Shown here: positions 25,771 to 34,988 of the stretch, piece by piece | How the letters are laid out: the number at the start of each line of letters is the position of its first letter | Numbering within the stretch: the first letter of the stretch is position 1 | Source: Nocardia terpenica | GTDB lineage: Bacteria; Actinomycetota; Actinomycetes; Mycobacteriales; Mycobacteriaceae | Length of the DNA stretch: 64,000 bases | Assembly: GCF_013186535.1 (NCBI RefSeq) | Contig: NZ_JABMCZ010000002.1 | Coordinates: 620,001 to 684,000, forward strand | Direction of reading: 5' to 3' | The notes under the pieces: model-generated | Seen by the model: only the letters and a program-made list of their open reading frames with translations | Told to the model about the DNA's origin: nothing | Database searches by the model: none | Translations under genes and position numbers: made by a program

Positions 25771-26676
25771 TCAGCCGAGGTTGTGCAACGACGCCGCGGA
25801 AAACGTACGACCCGAAGGACGTTCGGCGAAGTAATTTCCGAGCGCGTCGGCCAGTTCGGCATTCGACCATTCCGCACCGGCGGCGTCGAAGCGCCGCTCC
25901 ACCTCCGGCGCGGCCATCAGCGCCACCATCGGCCCGTAGACCACGAAGACCTGGCCGGAGATCGCCTCGGCGGCCGGGCTCGCCAGGTAGGCGACCAGGC
26001 GCGCGACATGGTCGGGCGACAGCGGGTCCACGCCGTCGCCGGGCGCCGCGGCGAACACCCGCTCGGTCATGGCGGTGCGGGCGCGCGGGCAGATCGCGTT
26101 CGCCCGCACGCCGTAGCGGGCCAGTCCGCGCGCCGCCGACAGCGTCAGCGCGGTGATACCGGCCTTGGCCGCCGCATAGTTCGGCTGCCCCTCGGGACCG
26201 AGCAGACCCGCCTCCGAGGAGGTATTGATCAATCGGCCGTATACCGGTTCGCCCGATTGTTTCGATTTGCCGCGCCAGTACGCGGCGGCATTGCGGGACA
26301 ACAGGAAATGACCGCGCAGATGAACCGCGATCACCGCGTCCCAGTCGTCGTCGGAGAGATTGAAAAGCATCCGGTCCCGGACAATTCCGGCGTTGTTCAC
26401 CACGATGTCGACGCCGCCGAACGCCTCGTCGGCAACCGCGATCAGGCGGTCGGCGGTGGCGCGTTCGGCCACGCTGCCGGGAACGAATTCGGCCTTCGCG
26501 CCCAATGCCCGGATTTCGGCGAGCGTCGCCGCGGCGACCTCGCTGTCGACCAGATCGTTGACCACCACCGCGGCCCCGGCGCGGGCCAGCGCGAGCGCCT
26601 CGGCCCGCCCCAGCCCGGCACCGGCGCCGGTCACAATCGCCACTCGCCCGGACAGGTTCGGTTCGAATTCACCCAC
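25771..26676 (-). CDS. hsd4A: SDR, sterol side-chain hydroxyacyl-CoA / 17beta-hydroxysteroid dehydrogenase
   Basis: 301 aa short-chain dehydrogenase of the peroxisomal multifunctional-enzyme type. The cofactor motif is TGAGAGLG, then NNAGIVRDRM, catalytic Ser in INTSSEAG and YAAAK for Tyr/Lys; D in VVVNDLV suggests NAD(H). Hsd4A (Rv3502c) acts in beta-oxidation of the sterol side chain. GTG start at 26676 (GTGGGTGAATTC). It lies between mce4 and fdxD, as in M. tuberculosis, with a perfect KstR box 11 bases upstream. Confidence 0.85.
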   Translation of the reverse strand: MGEFEPNLSGRVAIVTGAGAGLGRAEALALARAGAAVVVNDLVDSEVAAATLAEIRALGAKAEFVPGSVAERATADRLIAVADEAFGGVDIVVNNAGIVRDRMLFNLSDDDWDAVIAVHLRGHFLLSRNAAAYWRGKSKQSGEPVYGRLINTSSEAGLLGPEGQPNYAAAKAGITALTLSAARGLARYGVRANAICPRARTAMTERVFAAAPGDGVDPLSPDHVARLVAYLASPAAEAISGQVFVVYGPMVALMAAPEVERRFDAAGAEWSNAELADALGNYFAERPSGRTFSAASLHNLG

Positions 26677-26686
26677 GCCGCGACTT

Positions 26687-26700
26687 TAGAACGCGTTTCA
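26687..26700. promoter_or_regulatory. KstR operator of hsd4A
   Basis: TAGAACGCGTTTCA fits TNNAACNNGTTNNA at every fixed position. It lies just upstream of the hsd4A start and 20 bases past the fdxD stop. Confidence 0.8.
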
Positions 26701-26719
26701 GTCCAGGGCAAGCACCGAT

Positions 26720-26908
26720 TCACTCCAGCCGCAGCGCCGCCTTGGGGCACTGCGCGACGGCGGTCTCGACATCGGCGAGCCGGTCGGCGGGCACCTGCGC
26801 GACGGTGAGGTGCAGGACGTCCTCGTCGTCGAGTTCGAAGACGTCGGGGGCGATTCCGACGCAGATTCCGTTGGCCTCGCACTGGTCGTGATCGACAACG
26901 ATCCTCAT
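26720..26908 (-). CDS. fdxD: Small ferredoxin FdxD
   Basis: 62 aa ferredoxin with three cysteines (CEANGIC and CPKAAL), the pattern of a [3Fe-4S] cluster protein. It probably carries electrons to a steroid cytochrome P450 or oxygenase; CYP125 at 41.5 kb is a candidate partner. ATG 26908 follows AAAGGAGTCAGCC. Corresponds to Rv3503c by sequence type and position, and is divergent from fadE26. Confidence 0.9.
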   Translation of the reverse strand: MRIVVDHDQCEANGICVGIAPDVFELDDEDVLHLTVAQVPADRLADVETAVAQCPKAALRLE

Positions 26909-26994
26909 GGCTGACTCCTTTACCGCAGTTAGCGCCGAGCCTACAAGCCCGCCCCGGACGCCGCCGCCGAAATAAGCCGGGATTGCGGCCATAC

Positions 26995-27008
26995 TGGAAC
27001 ATGTTCCA
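26995..27008. promoter_or_regulatory. KstR operator, fdxD/fadE26 divergent promoter
   Basis: TGGAACATGTTCCA is a fully symmetric 14-bp palindrome matching the KstR consensus. It lies 87 bases from fdxD and 76 bases from fadE26. Confidence 0.85.
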
Positions 27009-27083
27009 GTAGGTGTGCGATGATCGGGACAACCCCTTGACCCCATACCGGTCGGCTATCGACAACTGATGAGGTAAAGCGCC

Positions 27084-28277
27084 ATGCGGATTGCGTACAG
27101 CCCCGAGCAGGAGCGGCTGCGTGCCGAGCTGCGGGAGTATTTCGCCGGACTGATCACGCCGGAGCGGCGGGCGGCGCTGTCCGCCCCGACGGGCGACTAC
27201 GGCCACGGCGACGTCTACCGCGAGGTCGTGCGGGACATGGGCCGCGACGGGTGGCTGGCGCTGGGCTGGCCGAAGGAGTTCGGCGGCCAGGACCGGCCGA
27301 TGCTGGATCAGCTGATCTTCACCGACGAGGCCGCGATCGCCGGTGCGCCGGTGCCGTTCCTGACGATCAACTCGGTGGCGCCGACGATCATGCACTACGG
27401 CAGCCCCGAGCAGAAGGCGCACTTCCTGCCGAAGATCGCGGCGGGCGAGCTGCACTTCTCCATCGGCTACTCCGAACCGGGCGCGGGCACCGATCTGGCG
27501 TCGCTGCGCACCACCGCGGTGCGCGACGGGGACGACTGGATCATCAACGGCCAGAAGATGTGGACCAGCCTGATCCAGTACGCCGACTACATCTGGCTGG
27601 CCGCGCGCACCGATCCGAATGCCAAGAAGCACAAGGGCATCAGCATGTTCACCGTGCCGACCACGGCCACGGGCTTCTCCTGGACGCCGGTGCACACCAT
27701 GGCCGGGCCGGACACCAGCGCCACCTACTACCAGGACGTGCGGGTGCCGGGCACGGCGCTGGTCGGACCGGAGAACGGCGGCTGGCCGCTGGTCACCAAT
27801 CAGCTCAATCACGAACGGGTGGCGCTGACCTCGGCCGCTCCCCTGGCGCTGGCGCTGAGCCAGACGGTGGACTGGGCCCGCGACAACAAGGACTCCACCG
27901 GCGCCCGCGTGATCGACGCCGAGTGGGTGCGGCTGAACCTGGCCCGGGTGCATGCCAAGGTGGAGTATCTGAAGCTGCTCAACTGGGAGATCGCGACGAG
28001 GGCCGACGCGGGCGGCGACGCCACCCCTCGGCCCTGGGACGCCTCCACCTGCAAGGTGCTCGGCACGGAGCTGGCCACCGAGGCGTACCGGCTGCTGATG
28101 GAAGTGCTGGGGCCGCAGGCGTATCTGCGCCAGGACTCGCCGGGCGCGGCGCTGCGCGGGCGGCTCGAGCGCATGCACCGCGCCTGCCTGATCCTCACCT
28201 TCGGCGGCGGCACCAACGAGGTGCAGCGCGACATCATCGCCATGACCGCCCTGAAGCAGCCCGCCGCCGCGCGCTGA
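27084..28277 (+). CDS. fadE26: Acyl-CoA dehydrogenase FadE26 (ChsE4 subunit)
   Basis: 397 aa FAD-dependent acyl-CoA dehydrogenase. Signatures are WLALGWPKEFGGQDRP, FSIGYSEPGAGTDLASL, GQKMWTSLIQYADY and the C-terminal GGGTNEVQRDIIA. Steroid ACADs of this group are obligate alpha2beta2 heterotetramers, and the next gene encodes the partner. FadE26-FadE27 (ChsE4-ChsE5) dehydrogenates the C5/C8 cholesterol side-chain CoA thioester. Start ATG 27084 has GAGGTAAAGCGCC upstream. Confidence 0.9.
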   Translation: MRIAYSPEQERLRAELREYFAGLITPERRAALSAPTGDYGHGDVYREVVRDMGRDGWLALGWPKEFGGQDRPMLDQLIFTDEAAIAGAPVPFLTINSVAPTIMHYGSPEQKAHFLPKIAAGELHFSIGYSEPGAGTDLASLRTTAVRDGDDWIINGQKMWTSLIQYADYIWLAARTDPNAKKHKGISMFTVPTTATGFSWTPVHTMAGPDTSATYYQDVRVPGTALVGPENGGWPLVTNQLNHERVALTSAAPLALALSQTVDWARDNKDSTGARVIDAEWVRLNLARVHAKVEYLKLLNWEIATRADAGGDATPRPWDASTCKVLGTELATEAYRLLMEVLGPQAYLRQDSPGAALRGRLERMHRACLILTFGGGTNEVQRDIIAMTALKQPAAAR

Positions 28278-28304
28278 CACGGACTCGAAAGCTGGGTATT
28301 CATC

Positions 28305-29420
28305 ATGGATTTCACTCTGACCGAGGGGCAGCGGGATCTGGCCCGCCTGACCGGCGAGGTGTGCGCGAAGCTGGTCACCGCGGATCGGCTGCGCGAACTC
28401 GACCGCGCGGCGGTGCGATTCGACGAGCAGCTGTGGCGCTCGCTGGCCGAGACCGGCGTGCTCGCCGCCGCGCTGCCGGAAGCGGTGGGCGGCAGCGATC
28501 TCGGGCCGCTGGAGCAGACCTGGGTGCTGCGCGAGCTGGGCAAGTACGTGGCCGCGGTGCCGTACCTGTGGTCGATCGCGCTGGGCGCGGGCACGCTGGC
28601 CCGCGTCGGGTCGCCCGAGCAGCGCGGACTGGCCACGAAAGCCGCTGCGGGCGAGACGATCCTGACCGTGGCGCTGTCCGAGGAGCGCAACTGGGAACCG
28701 GCCCGGCCGACCACCACGGCGACCGCGGACGGCGACGGCTGGACGCTGACCGGCACCAAGACCGCGGTCCCGTTCGCCGCGCAGGCGTCGCGAATCCTGG
28801 TGCCCGCCACGGTATCCGGCGCGGCGGCGGTGTTCCTGGTCGATCCGGCGCGGCCGGGCGTGCGGGTGCGCCCGCAGCAGGTGGTCGATCGCGGCCCGGA
28901 GGCCGAGCTCGAATTCGACCGTGCCCCGGCCGAATTGGTGGGCACCGTCGAATCCGGTGCGCGGCTGCTGGACTCGCTGCTGTCCACCGCCTGGCTCGGC
29001 CTGGCCGCCCAGCAGCTGGGCACCCTGGAGCGCGCCCTGGACCTGGTGGCCGAATACGCCCGCGAGCGTGAGCAGTTCGGCCGCAAGATCGGCGGCTTCC
29101 AGGCCGTCGCCCAGCGCCTCGCCGACGGCTACATCGACCTGCAGGGCCTGCGCCTCACCGTTACCCAGGCCGCCTGGCGCCTGTCCGAGGGCCTCCCCGC
29201 CGCCGCCGAGATCCACACCGCCAAGTTCTGGGCCGCCGACGCGGGCCACCGCCTGTCCCACACCGTCGTCCACATCCACGGCGGCGTGGGCATCGACCGC
29301 GACCACATAGTCCACGCCTACTTCACCGCCGCCAAACACAACGAATTCGCCCTGGGCGGAGCAACGGACCACCTCCGCGCCATAGGCGAGCTATTGGCCG
29401 AGGACGCCTCAGCGGTGTAG
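28305..29420 (+). CDS. fadE27: Acyl-CoA dehydrogenase FadE27 (ChsE5 subunit)
   Basis: 371 aa ACAD-fold protein, 27 bases after fadE26. It keeps the C-terminal helical domain (REREQFGRKIGGFQAVAQRLADGYIDLQ) and AKFWAADAGHRLSHTVVHIHGGVGIDRDH; its middle domain is less canonical, as expected for the partner subunit of a heterotetramer. It ends by overlapping the convergent kinase gene by 12 bases. Confidence 0.9.
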   Translation: MDFTLTEGQRDLARLTGEVCAKLVTADRLRELDRAAVRFDEQLWRSLAETGVLAAALPEAVGGSDLGPLEQTWVLRELGKYVAAVPYLWSIALGAGTLARVGSPEQRGLATKAAAGETILTVALSEERNWEPARPTTTATADGDGWTLTGTKTAVPFAAQASRILVPATVSGAAAVFLVDPARPGVRVRPQQVVDRGPEAELEFDRAPAELVGTVESGARLLDSLLSTAWLGLAAQQLGTLERALDLVAEYAREREQFGRKIGGFQAVAQRLADGYIDLQGLRLTVTQAAWRLSEGLPAAAEIHTAKFWAADAGHRLSHTVVHIHGGVGIDRDHIVHAYFTAAKHNEFALGGATDHLRAIGELLAEDASAV

Positions 29421-29972
29421 GGGGCGGGCGGCGAGGATGCGGTCCACCGTCTCCTCGACGGTGAGATCCGAAGAGTCCAGCCATAGGCCGAGGTGTGGGG
29501 TGTCCTCGCGGAGGATCGCGTCCAGGTCGGCGATGGTGTAGGAGCCGTAGGCGGTTTTGGCGCGGGCGGACTCTCGTTGCGCGACGACTTCGGGGCGGGG
29601 AGCGAGTACCACGACGTAGAGGGGGCGGGTGTGGATGCGGTCGATCAGGTAGGACAGTTCGGGGCCGAGGATCACGTCCTGGACTATCGCGGTGAAACCG
29701 GCCCCGGCGTACTCGTCGGCGGATCGGGCGGCGAGGCGGTATCGAAGCCGCAACTGCCGCAGTGCCTCCGGGCTCGGGTCGGGAGACATCTCCACGCGCC
29801 CGCCGACCATGAACCGCCGGAAGGTGTCGCCGCTGATGTGGGCGGAGCGCGGTAGCCGCTCGGCCAGCGCCTGCGCCACGGTGGATTTCCCGGCGGCCTG
29901 GACGCCGGTGATCACGTACACCGCGCCGAAGCGCCCGCCGCGATCGGGTTCGGATCGGGTCTCGCTCACCAT
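29409..29972 (-). CDS. P-loop kinase / phosphotransferase-like protein
   Basis: 187 aa, single P-loop NTPase domain. Walker A GVQAAGKST is at residues 23-31, a Walker B-like strand is AIVQDVIL, and a lid helix contains RESARAKTAY. It resembles AAA_33 / chloramphenicol-phosphotransferase-type small-molecule kinases; the substrate is unknown. It is not an evident part of sterol metabolism and marks the start of an insert relative to the M. tuberculosis order. Confidence 0.75.
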   Translation of the reverse strand: MVSETRSEPDRGGRFGAVYVITGVQAAGKSTVAQALAERLPRSAHISGDTFRRFMVGGRVEMSPDPSPEALRQLRLRYRLAARSADEYAGAGFTAIVQDVILGPELSYLIDRIHTRPLYVVVLAPRPEVVAQRESARAKTAYGSYTIADLDAILREDTPHLGLWLDSSDLTVEETVDRILAARPLHR

Positions 29973-30031
29973 CGCACGCTATCGGTCGTCACGGCCTGTG
30001 CGCACCCCACTTTCGCTGCTGAGCGACCGTG

Positions 30032-30937
30032 TCACGCGCCGATGCCGGTCAGCACGGCCAGGTCGTCGGCGGCGAGCCGGACCGCGCCCGCACCCATGTT
30101 CTCCGCCAGATGATCCGGATCGGAGGTGCCGGGGATCAGCAGCGTGTGCGGGTAGTCGGCCAGCAGCCAGGCCAGGCCGACCGCGACGGGGGCCGCATCC
30201 AGCCGCGCGGCGATCTCGCGGACCACGGGATGGTCGGTGACCTTGGGGTAGCCGGGGAAGGCGGAACCCAAGGGGAAGTAGGGAACCCACGCGATATCGT
30301 GCGCGCGGCAGACCTCCAGCACCGGGGCGGCGGCGCGGTCGAGCAGGCTGTAGGCGTTCTGGACGCAGACGATGCCCGCGGGCAGGGCGCGGCGGAGCCG
30401 GTCGGCGTCGACCTGACTGAGGCCGATCGCGCCGATCTTGCCCGCGTCGCGCAGCGAGATCAGTTCGGCCAGTTGGCTGTCCAGGTCGACGAGCTGGTCG
30501 CCCTCGGCGCGCAGGCCCGGCGAGGCGTCGAGGCGGCGCAGGTTCACCACCGCCACCTGCTCCACCCCCAGGGTGGCCAGGTTCGCCTCGACCTGCGCGC
30601 GCAGCTCCCCGGGCCGCTGCGCCGCGACGATCGCCGAATCCCGAAGCGTCGCACCGACCTTGGTGACCAGCGTCAGCTCCTCCGGATAGGGCGCCAGCGC
30701 CGCGCGGATGAGCTCGTTGCAGGTGCCCGGGCCGTAGAACTGCGCGGTATCGATGTGGTTCACGCCGAGGTCCACGGCCCGGCGCAGCAGGGCGACGGCC
30801 GCGGCGCGGTCGGTGGCCGCTCGGCCCGGCCGTTCGGCGAGTTGCATGGCGCCGAAGCCGATCCGGGCCACCGGTCGCCCGCCGAGGGCCGCGATTCCGC
30901 CGGGGGCGCGCAGGGGTGGCGGGTTTGTCATGTGCAT
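30032..30937 (-). CDS. Aldo/keto reductase
   Basis: 301 aa NADPH-dependent TIM-barrel oxidoreductase. Catalytic Asp/Tyr lie in HIDTAQFYG, Lys in LVTKVGATLRD, and the C-terminal cofactor-binding stretch is LLIPGTSDPDHLAENM. ATG 30937 is used; a second ATG two codons in is equally possible. It is divergent from a TetR regulator with two identical-type operators between them, so expression is probably repressed by that regulator. Confidence 0.85.
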   Translation of the reverse strand: MHMTNPPPLRAPGGIAALGGRPVARIGFGAMQLAERPGRAATDRAAAVALLRRAVDLGVNHIDTAQFYGPGTCNELIRAALAPYPEELTLVTKVGATLRDSAIVAAQRPGELRAQVEANLATLGVEQVAVVNLRRLDASPGLRAEGDQLVDLDSQLAELISLRDAGKIGAIGLSQVDADRLRRALPAGIVCVQNAYSLLDRAAAPVLEVCRAHDIAWVPYFPLGSAFPGYPKVTDHPVVREIAARLDAAPVAVGLAWLLADYPHTLLIPGTSDPDHLAENMGAGAVRLAADDLAVLTGIGA

Positions 30938-30976
30938 CGTCCTGTTCCCCGTGGAATAGTCGGAAGCGAGGGATAT

Positions 30977-31030
30977 GCGGAGGAGTCTCCGCTTAAGGAT
31001 CGAGCGTAGCAGAAACGGAGGACACTCCGC
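30977..31030. promoter_or_regulatory. Two near-identical inverted repeats, likely TetR operators
   Basis: GCGGAGGAGTCTCCGC (30977-30992) and ACGGAGGACACTCCGC (31015-31030) share CGGAGGA-NN-CTCCGC, an imperfect palindrome. The two are spaced 38 bases start to start in the divergent promoter of the aldo/keto reductase and the TetR gene; the second abuts the TetR start codon. Confidence 0.7.
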
Positions 31031-31621
31031 TTGGTAACGAGCAGGAAGAACACCGGCGCACCGAAGACGGCCAAGCCGGTGCGCGCCGACGCGCACCGCA
31101 ATCGCGAACGGCTGCTGGAGGTCGCCCGGCGCGTCTTCGCCACCGACGGCAAGGTCACGCTGGACTCGATCGCCCGCGAGGCGGGGGTGGGCATCGGCAC
31201 CCTCTACCGCCACTTCCCCACCCGCGAGGCCCTGATCGAGGCGGTGTACCGGGCGGAGATCCGCAGGCTGTGCGACAGCGCCACCGAGCTGGCGCGGACC
31301 ACCCGCCCGGCCGACGCCGCCCTGCGCGCCTGGATGGACCGATTCGCGGATTACATTGCCGCCAAACGCGAAATGGCGGATGCGCTGCGCGTCGCCGTCG
31401 CCTCCGGGGCGATCACCCGCGAGGGCGTCCGCGCCGAGTTGTCCACGGCCGCACAGGATCTGCTGGACGCCGGGGCCGCGGACGGCACGCTGCGCCCGGA
31501 CGCCCGGGCCCAGGATGTGGTCGCCGCGCTGGTCGGGGTCTTCCTGGCCTGCGGTCCCGACCAACGCGCGCAGGCGGATCGGCTGATGTGCCTGCTGGTG
31601 GACGGGCTACGCCCGCGGTGA
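31031..31621 (+). CDS. TetR-family transcriptional regulator
   Basis: 196 aa from a TTG start at 31031. The N-terminal helix-turn-helix (LDSIAREAGVGIGTLYRHFPTREALIEAVY) is typical; the C-terminal half is a ligand domain of unknown specificity. The divergent aldo/keto reductase and the twin operators indicate local autoregulation. A TTG directly after the operator is unusual, but no better in-frame start exists upstream. Confidence 0.87.
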   Translation: MVTSRKNTGAPKTAKPVRADAHRNRERLLEVARRVFATDGKVTLDSIAREAGVGIGTLYRHFPTREALIEAVYRAEIRRLCDSATELARTTRPADAALRAWMDRFADYIAAKREMADALRVAVASGAITREGVRAELSTAAQDLLDAGAADGTLRPDARAQDVVAALVGVFLACGPDQRAQADRLMCLLVDGLRPR

Positions 31622-31705
31622 CGGCCGTCCGATGAGATTGCCCGGCCCGGCTCGTCGGTACTGACGTACGTACGTGAATCGACCGCGCAGTCGAGAGGAC
31701 CGAGC

Positions 31706-32113
31706 ATGGCCAGCAAGATGATCTTCGTCAATCTTCCCGTCGCCGATCTGGAACGGTCCAAGAACTTCTACGAGGCGCTGGGCTGGAAGGTGAACCAGGA
31801 CTTCACCGACGAGAACGCGGCCTGCGTCGTCGTCGACGACAACATCTGCCTGATGCTGCTGGTGAAGCCGTTCTTCGGCACGTTCACCGCACGGCCCATC
31901 GCCGACACCGCCGCCACCACCGGCTCCATCTACGCGCTGGCGCTGGGCAGCGCCCAGGAGGTCGACGACCTCACCGCCTCGGCCGTGCGCGCCGGTGCGA
32001 CCGAGCTGGTGGACGAGGTCAAGCGCGCCCAGGAGGCGGCGGTCGGCATGCACGGCCGCGCCTTCACCGACCCGGACGGGCATCACTGGGAACCGTTTTG
32101 GATGGTGCGGTGA
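31706..32113 (+). CDS. VOC-family (glyoxalase-fold) protein
   Basis: 135 aa vicinal-oxygen-chelate fold with two beta-alpha-beta-beta-beta modules (FVNLPVADLERSKNFYEALGW; GRAFTDPDGHHWEPFWM). Catalytic function is not predictable. It abuts the convergent sigma factor stop directly (0-base gap). Start ATG 31706 has GAGAGGACCGAGC upstream. Confidence 0.85.
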   Translation: MASKMIFVNLPVADLERSKNFYEALGWKVNQDFTDENAACVVVDDNICLMLLVKPFFGTFTARPIADTAATTGSIYALALGSAQEVDDLTASAVRAGATELVDEVKRAQEAAVGMHGRAFTDPDGHHWEPFWMVR

Positions 32114-33106
32114 CTACACCCGCAATTCCGGCGGCAGGCCGAAGAGGGGGAACAGGCGGGCGGTGTCGAGGAAGAAGTTCAGGCCGCCGATGCGGTCGCC
32201 GTCGAGCTCCAGGACCGTGACCGACCACGGGACCAGGACGGCGGGGTCGGTCTCGCTGGGCTTGTAGTGGCCGAAGGCGGGCAGGCCGTTGGCGCCCTCG
32301 AGCGGGACCATCCGCGAACCACGGCAGCCCTCGCCGGTGGTCAGCATGAACCGGGCGACATTGTCCGGGCCGCAGACCCACAGGTCGAACGGCGGCATGG
32401 ACAGCGCCACATCCTGTTTCAGCAGGGTGGTGAGCGCGTCCATGTCGTAGGACTCGAAGGCCCGGACGAAGCCGTCGACGAGTCGGCGCTGCTCGGCGTC
32501 GGACTCGTCGTAGACCGACGATGCGGCCGATTGCACCTTGGACATGGTGGCGCGGGCGCGCTGCAGGGCGCTGTTGACCGAGGCGGGCGACATCATGAGC
32601 ATGTCGGCGGTCTCGTTGGCGGAGAAGCGCAGCACCTCGCGCATGATGAGGATGGCCCGCTGGGTGGCCGGAAGATGTTGCACGGCCGCCACGAACGCCA
32701 GCCGCAGCGAATCCTTCGCCGAGGCGTGCTCGGCCGGGTCGGCGCCGAAGGCCAGGCTGTTGGGGATCGGCTCGATCCACACGTAGTCGGGCTGCGGCGG
32801 GGGCATGGGGCCGTCGGGGGTGGACGGGCCCGACAGGTCCATCGGGCGGGCCCGGCGCTGCGGGCCGTCCAGCATGTCCAGGCACACATTGGTGGTGATC
32901 TTGTACAGCCAGGAGCGCACGCTGGACCGGCCCTCGAACGAGTCGAACGCCTTCCACGCGCGGGTGAACGTCTCCTGCACGGCGTCCTCGGCCTCGAACG
33001 AGGAGCCCAGCATCCGGTAGGCGTACGCGCACAGCTCGCGCCGATGCGCCTCGAACTGGTGCAGCGCCTCGTCGACACTGCCCGCGGAACCGGCCGTCTT
33101 GCTCAT
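32114..33106 (-). CDS. ECF sigma factor of the SigG type with C-terminal SnoaL-like domain
   Basis: 330 aa. Sigma region 2 (YAYRMLGSSFEAEDAVQETFTRAWKAF) and region 4 (LPATQRAILIMREVLRFSANETADMLMMS) are followed by an NTF2/SnoaL-like domain ending FLDTARLFPLFGLPPEL, the same plan and ending as remembered SigG. C-terminal SnoaL domains in such factors modulate activity in place of a conventional anti-sigma factor; none is encoded alongside. Targets unknown. Confidence 0.85.
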   Translation of the reverse strand: MSKTAGSAGSVDEALHQFEAHRRELCAYAYRMLGSSFEAEDAVQETFTRAWKAFDSFEGRSSVRSWLYKITTNVCLDMLDGPQRRARPMDLSGPSTPDGPMPPPQPDYVWIEPIPNSLAFGADPAEHASAKDSLRLAFVAAVQHLPATQRAILIMREVLRFSANETADMLMMSPASVNSALQRARATMSKVQSAASSVYDESDAEQRRLVDGFVRAFESYDMDALTTLLKQDVALSMPPFDLWVCGPDNVARFMLTTGEGCRGSRMVPLEGANGLPAFGHYKPSETDPAVLVPWSVTVLELDGDRIGGLNFFLDTARLFPLFGLPPELRV

Positions 33107-33168
33107 GTCTCACACTGTGGCACAGCCCTCCGACAAGAAACAGACCGCGAGCGAACCGGTCGGCCCGC

Positions 33169-34818
33169 CTACTTCGCCGAAGCCGGAGCGTCCTCGTCGG
33201 CGGGGTGGGCGGCCGCGTGGTCCTGGGCCCAGCGGTAGTTCGGTTTGCCCGCGGGAGATCGCTTGATCTCGTCGACGAACCAGAGGGTGCGCGGGAGTTT
33301 GTAGGCGGCGATCTCCCGGGTCAGGACCGGGCGCAGCTCCTCCAGGCTGGGGCGCTTGCCGCCGCGGCACTGCACGACCGCCGCCACCCGCTGGCCCCAG
33401 CGCTCGTCGGGGACGCCGATGACCAGCGCGTCGAAGACCTCCGGATGACACTTCAGCGCCCCCTCGACCTCCTCCGGGTAGATCTTCTCGCCGCCGCTGT
33501 TGATGCTCACCGAGCCGCGGCCCAGCATGGTGACGGTGCCGTCCTCCTCGACCCGGGCGAAGTCGCCGGGGATGGAGTAGCGAATCCCGTTGAACTCCTT
33601 GAACGTCGCCGCGGTCTTCACCGGGTCGTTGTAGTAGCCCAGCGGAATATGGCCGCGGCGCGCGATCAGCCCGACCTGTCCCGACCCCGGCCGCACCGGG
33701 TTGCCGTTCTCGTCGAGCACCTCGGTGGACGCATCGATCTTCACCCGCGGCCCGCCGGTGTGCGTGGCGCCCTTGGCGACCATCGACAATCCGCCGAATC
33801 CGGTCTCCGAGGAGCCGATCGAGTCGGTGATCACGGTGTTGGGCAGCAGCTCGATGAACTCGTCCTTGAGCGTCGGCGAGAACAGCGCGGCGCTGGACGC
33901 CATCGCGTACAGGTTCGAATGCCGGTACGGCTCACCGGTTTCCGGGTTCCCGGCCTTCAGCGCGTCGAGCATCGGCCGGGCCATGGCGTCGCCGGTGATG
34001 AAGATCAGGTTCACCGTGTGCCGGTCGATGGTCTGCCACACGCCGTGCCCGCTGAACTCCGGCACCATGACGGTCTTGCCACCGTCGAACAGGCCGTGGA
34101 ACGTCGCCCACTGCGAGCCGCCGTGGATCATGGGCGGGATCGGGTAGCGCACCATCTGCGGATTGCCCGCGCCGGTCTTGGCCTGATGCCACTCGTCCTG
34201 GATGCGCTCGCCGGTAATGAAATTGATGCCGCCGCCGAGCACCCGCCACACGTCCTCGTGCCGCCACATCACGCCCTTGGGCATGCCGGTGGTGCCGCCG
34301 GTGTAGATCATGAAAATGTCGTCGGGCGAGCGCGGCGCGAAATCCCGTTCGCCGGAGACGGTCGCCAGTGCCGCTTCGTATTCCGCCGAATCGGCCGCGG
34401 TCGGCACCTGCCCCGAGGTATCGTCGTCCACCACGATCACCGTGTGCAGCTTCGGCGCCTTCGCACGGACAGCGGACACCTTCTCGCTGTAGCGGCGCTC
34501 GTGAATCAGCGCGACCATATCCGAATTGTCGAAAATATACTGCAACTCGTTCTCGACGTATCGGTAGTTCACGTTGATCATGACCGCCCGCGCCTTGAAC
34601 ACCGCGACCATGGCCTCGACGGCCTCGATGGTGTTGCGCGAGTAGATGCCGACCTTGTCGCCCGGCCGCACCCCCCGTTGTTGCAGGTAGTGCGCGAGCC
34701 GGTTGGTCCGGTCCTCCAGCTGCGCATAGGTCCGCGCGCGGGTGTCGTCGGCCAGCGCGACACGGTCCGGCACGAGGTCGACGGCGTGTTCCACAAGATC
34801 GGCTATGTTGTAGCTCAC
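33169..34818 (-). CDS. fadD19: Steroid acyl-CoA synthetase FadD19
   Basis: 549 aa ANL-superfamily ligase, the length of M. tuberculosis FadD19. P-loop MIYTGGTTGMPKG, hinge and motif GRGSVSINSGGEKIYPEEVE, and C-terminal lysine region SPAGKPNYRW are present. FadD19 activates the C26 acid of the sterol side chain and is required for C24-branched sterols in Rhodococcus. A KstR-like box is 11 bases upstream of the ATG, so it is expected to be sterol-induced. It is alone on its transcript. Confidence 0.88.
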   Translation of the reverse strand: MSYNIADLVEHAVDLVPDRVALADDTRARTYAQLEDRTNRLAHYLQQRGVRPGDKVGIYSRNTIEAVEAMVAVFKARAVMINVNYRYVENELQYIFDNSDMVALIHERRYSEKVSAVRAKAPKLHTVIVVDDDTSGQVPTAADSAEYEAALATVSGERDFAPRSPDDIFMIYTGGTTGMPKGVMWRHEDVWRVLGGGINFITGERIQDEWHQAKTGAGNPQMVRYPIPPMIHGGSQWATFHGLFDGGKTVMVPEFSGHGVWQTIDRHTVNLIFITGDAMARPMLDALKAGNPETGEPYRHSNLYAMASSAALFSPTLKDEFIELLPNTVITDSIGSSETGFGGLSMVAKGATHTGGPRVKIDASTEVLDENGNPVRPGSGQVGLIARRGHIPLGYYNDPVKTAATFKEFNGIRYSIPGDFARVEEDGTVTMLGRGSVSINSGGEKIYPEEVEGALKCHPEVFDALVIGVPDERWGQRVAAVVQCRGGKRPSLEELRPVLTREIAAYKLPRTLWFVDEIKRSPAGKPNYRWAQDHAAAHPADEDAPASAK

Positions 34819-34828
34819 AGATCAAAAA

Positions 34829-34842
34829 TAGAACGTGTTCTT
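34829..34842. promoter_or_regulatory. KstR-like operator of fadD19
   Basis: TAGAACGTGTTCTT, one mismatch (last base) to TNNAACNNGTTNNA, 11 bases upstream of the fadD19 start. Confidence 0.7.
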
Positions 34843-34988
34843 ATGCCTGACAAGAGGTGATTTACCGACCGGGATCCGCGAATCCCCGCGCGCGCCGGGA
34901 ACTTTCACGCACAACCCCGACAGCCCGCCCGGAAAACCGGGCGGGCGTATCGATTCGGCGATTCCGGAGCGGATTCGAATCGAATCTG

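Noticed and set aside
26631..29372. 913-aa minus-strand frame opposite fadE26 and fadE27
   Set aside because: Arg/Gly/His-rich composition and antisense to two clear acyl-CoA dehydrogenases; ends in frames unrelated to hsd4A or fdxD.
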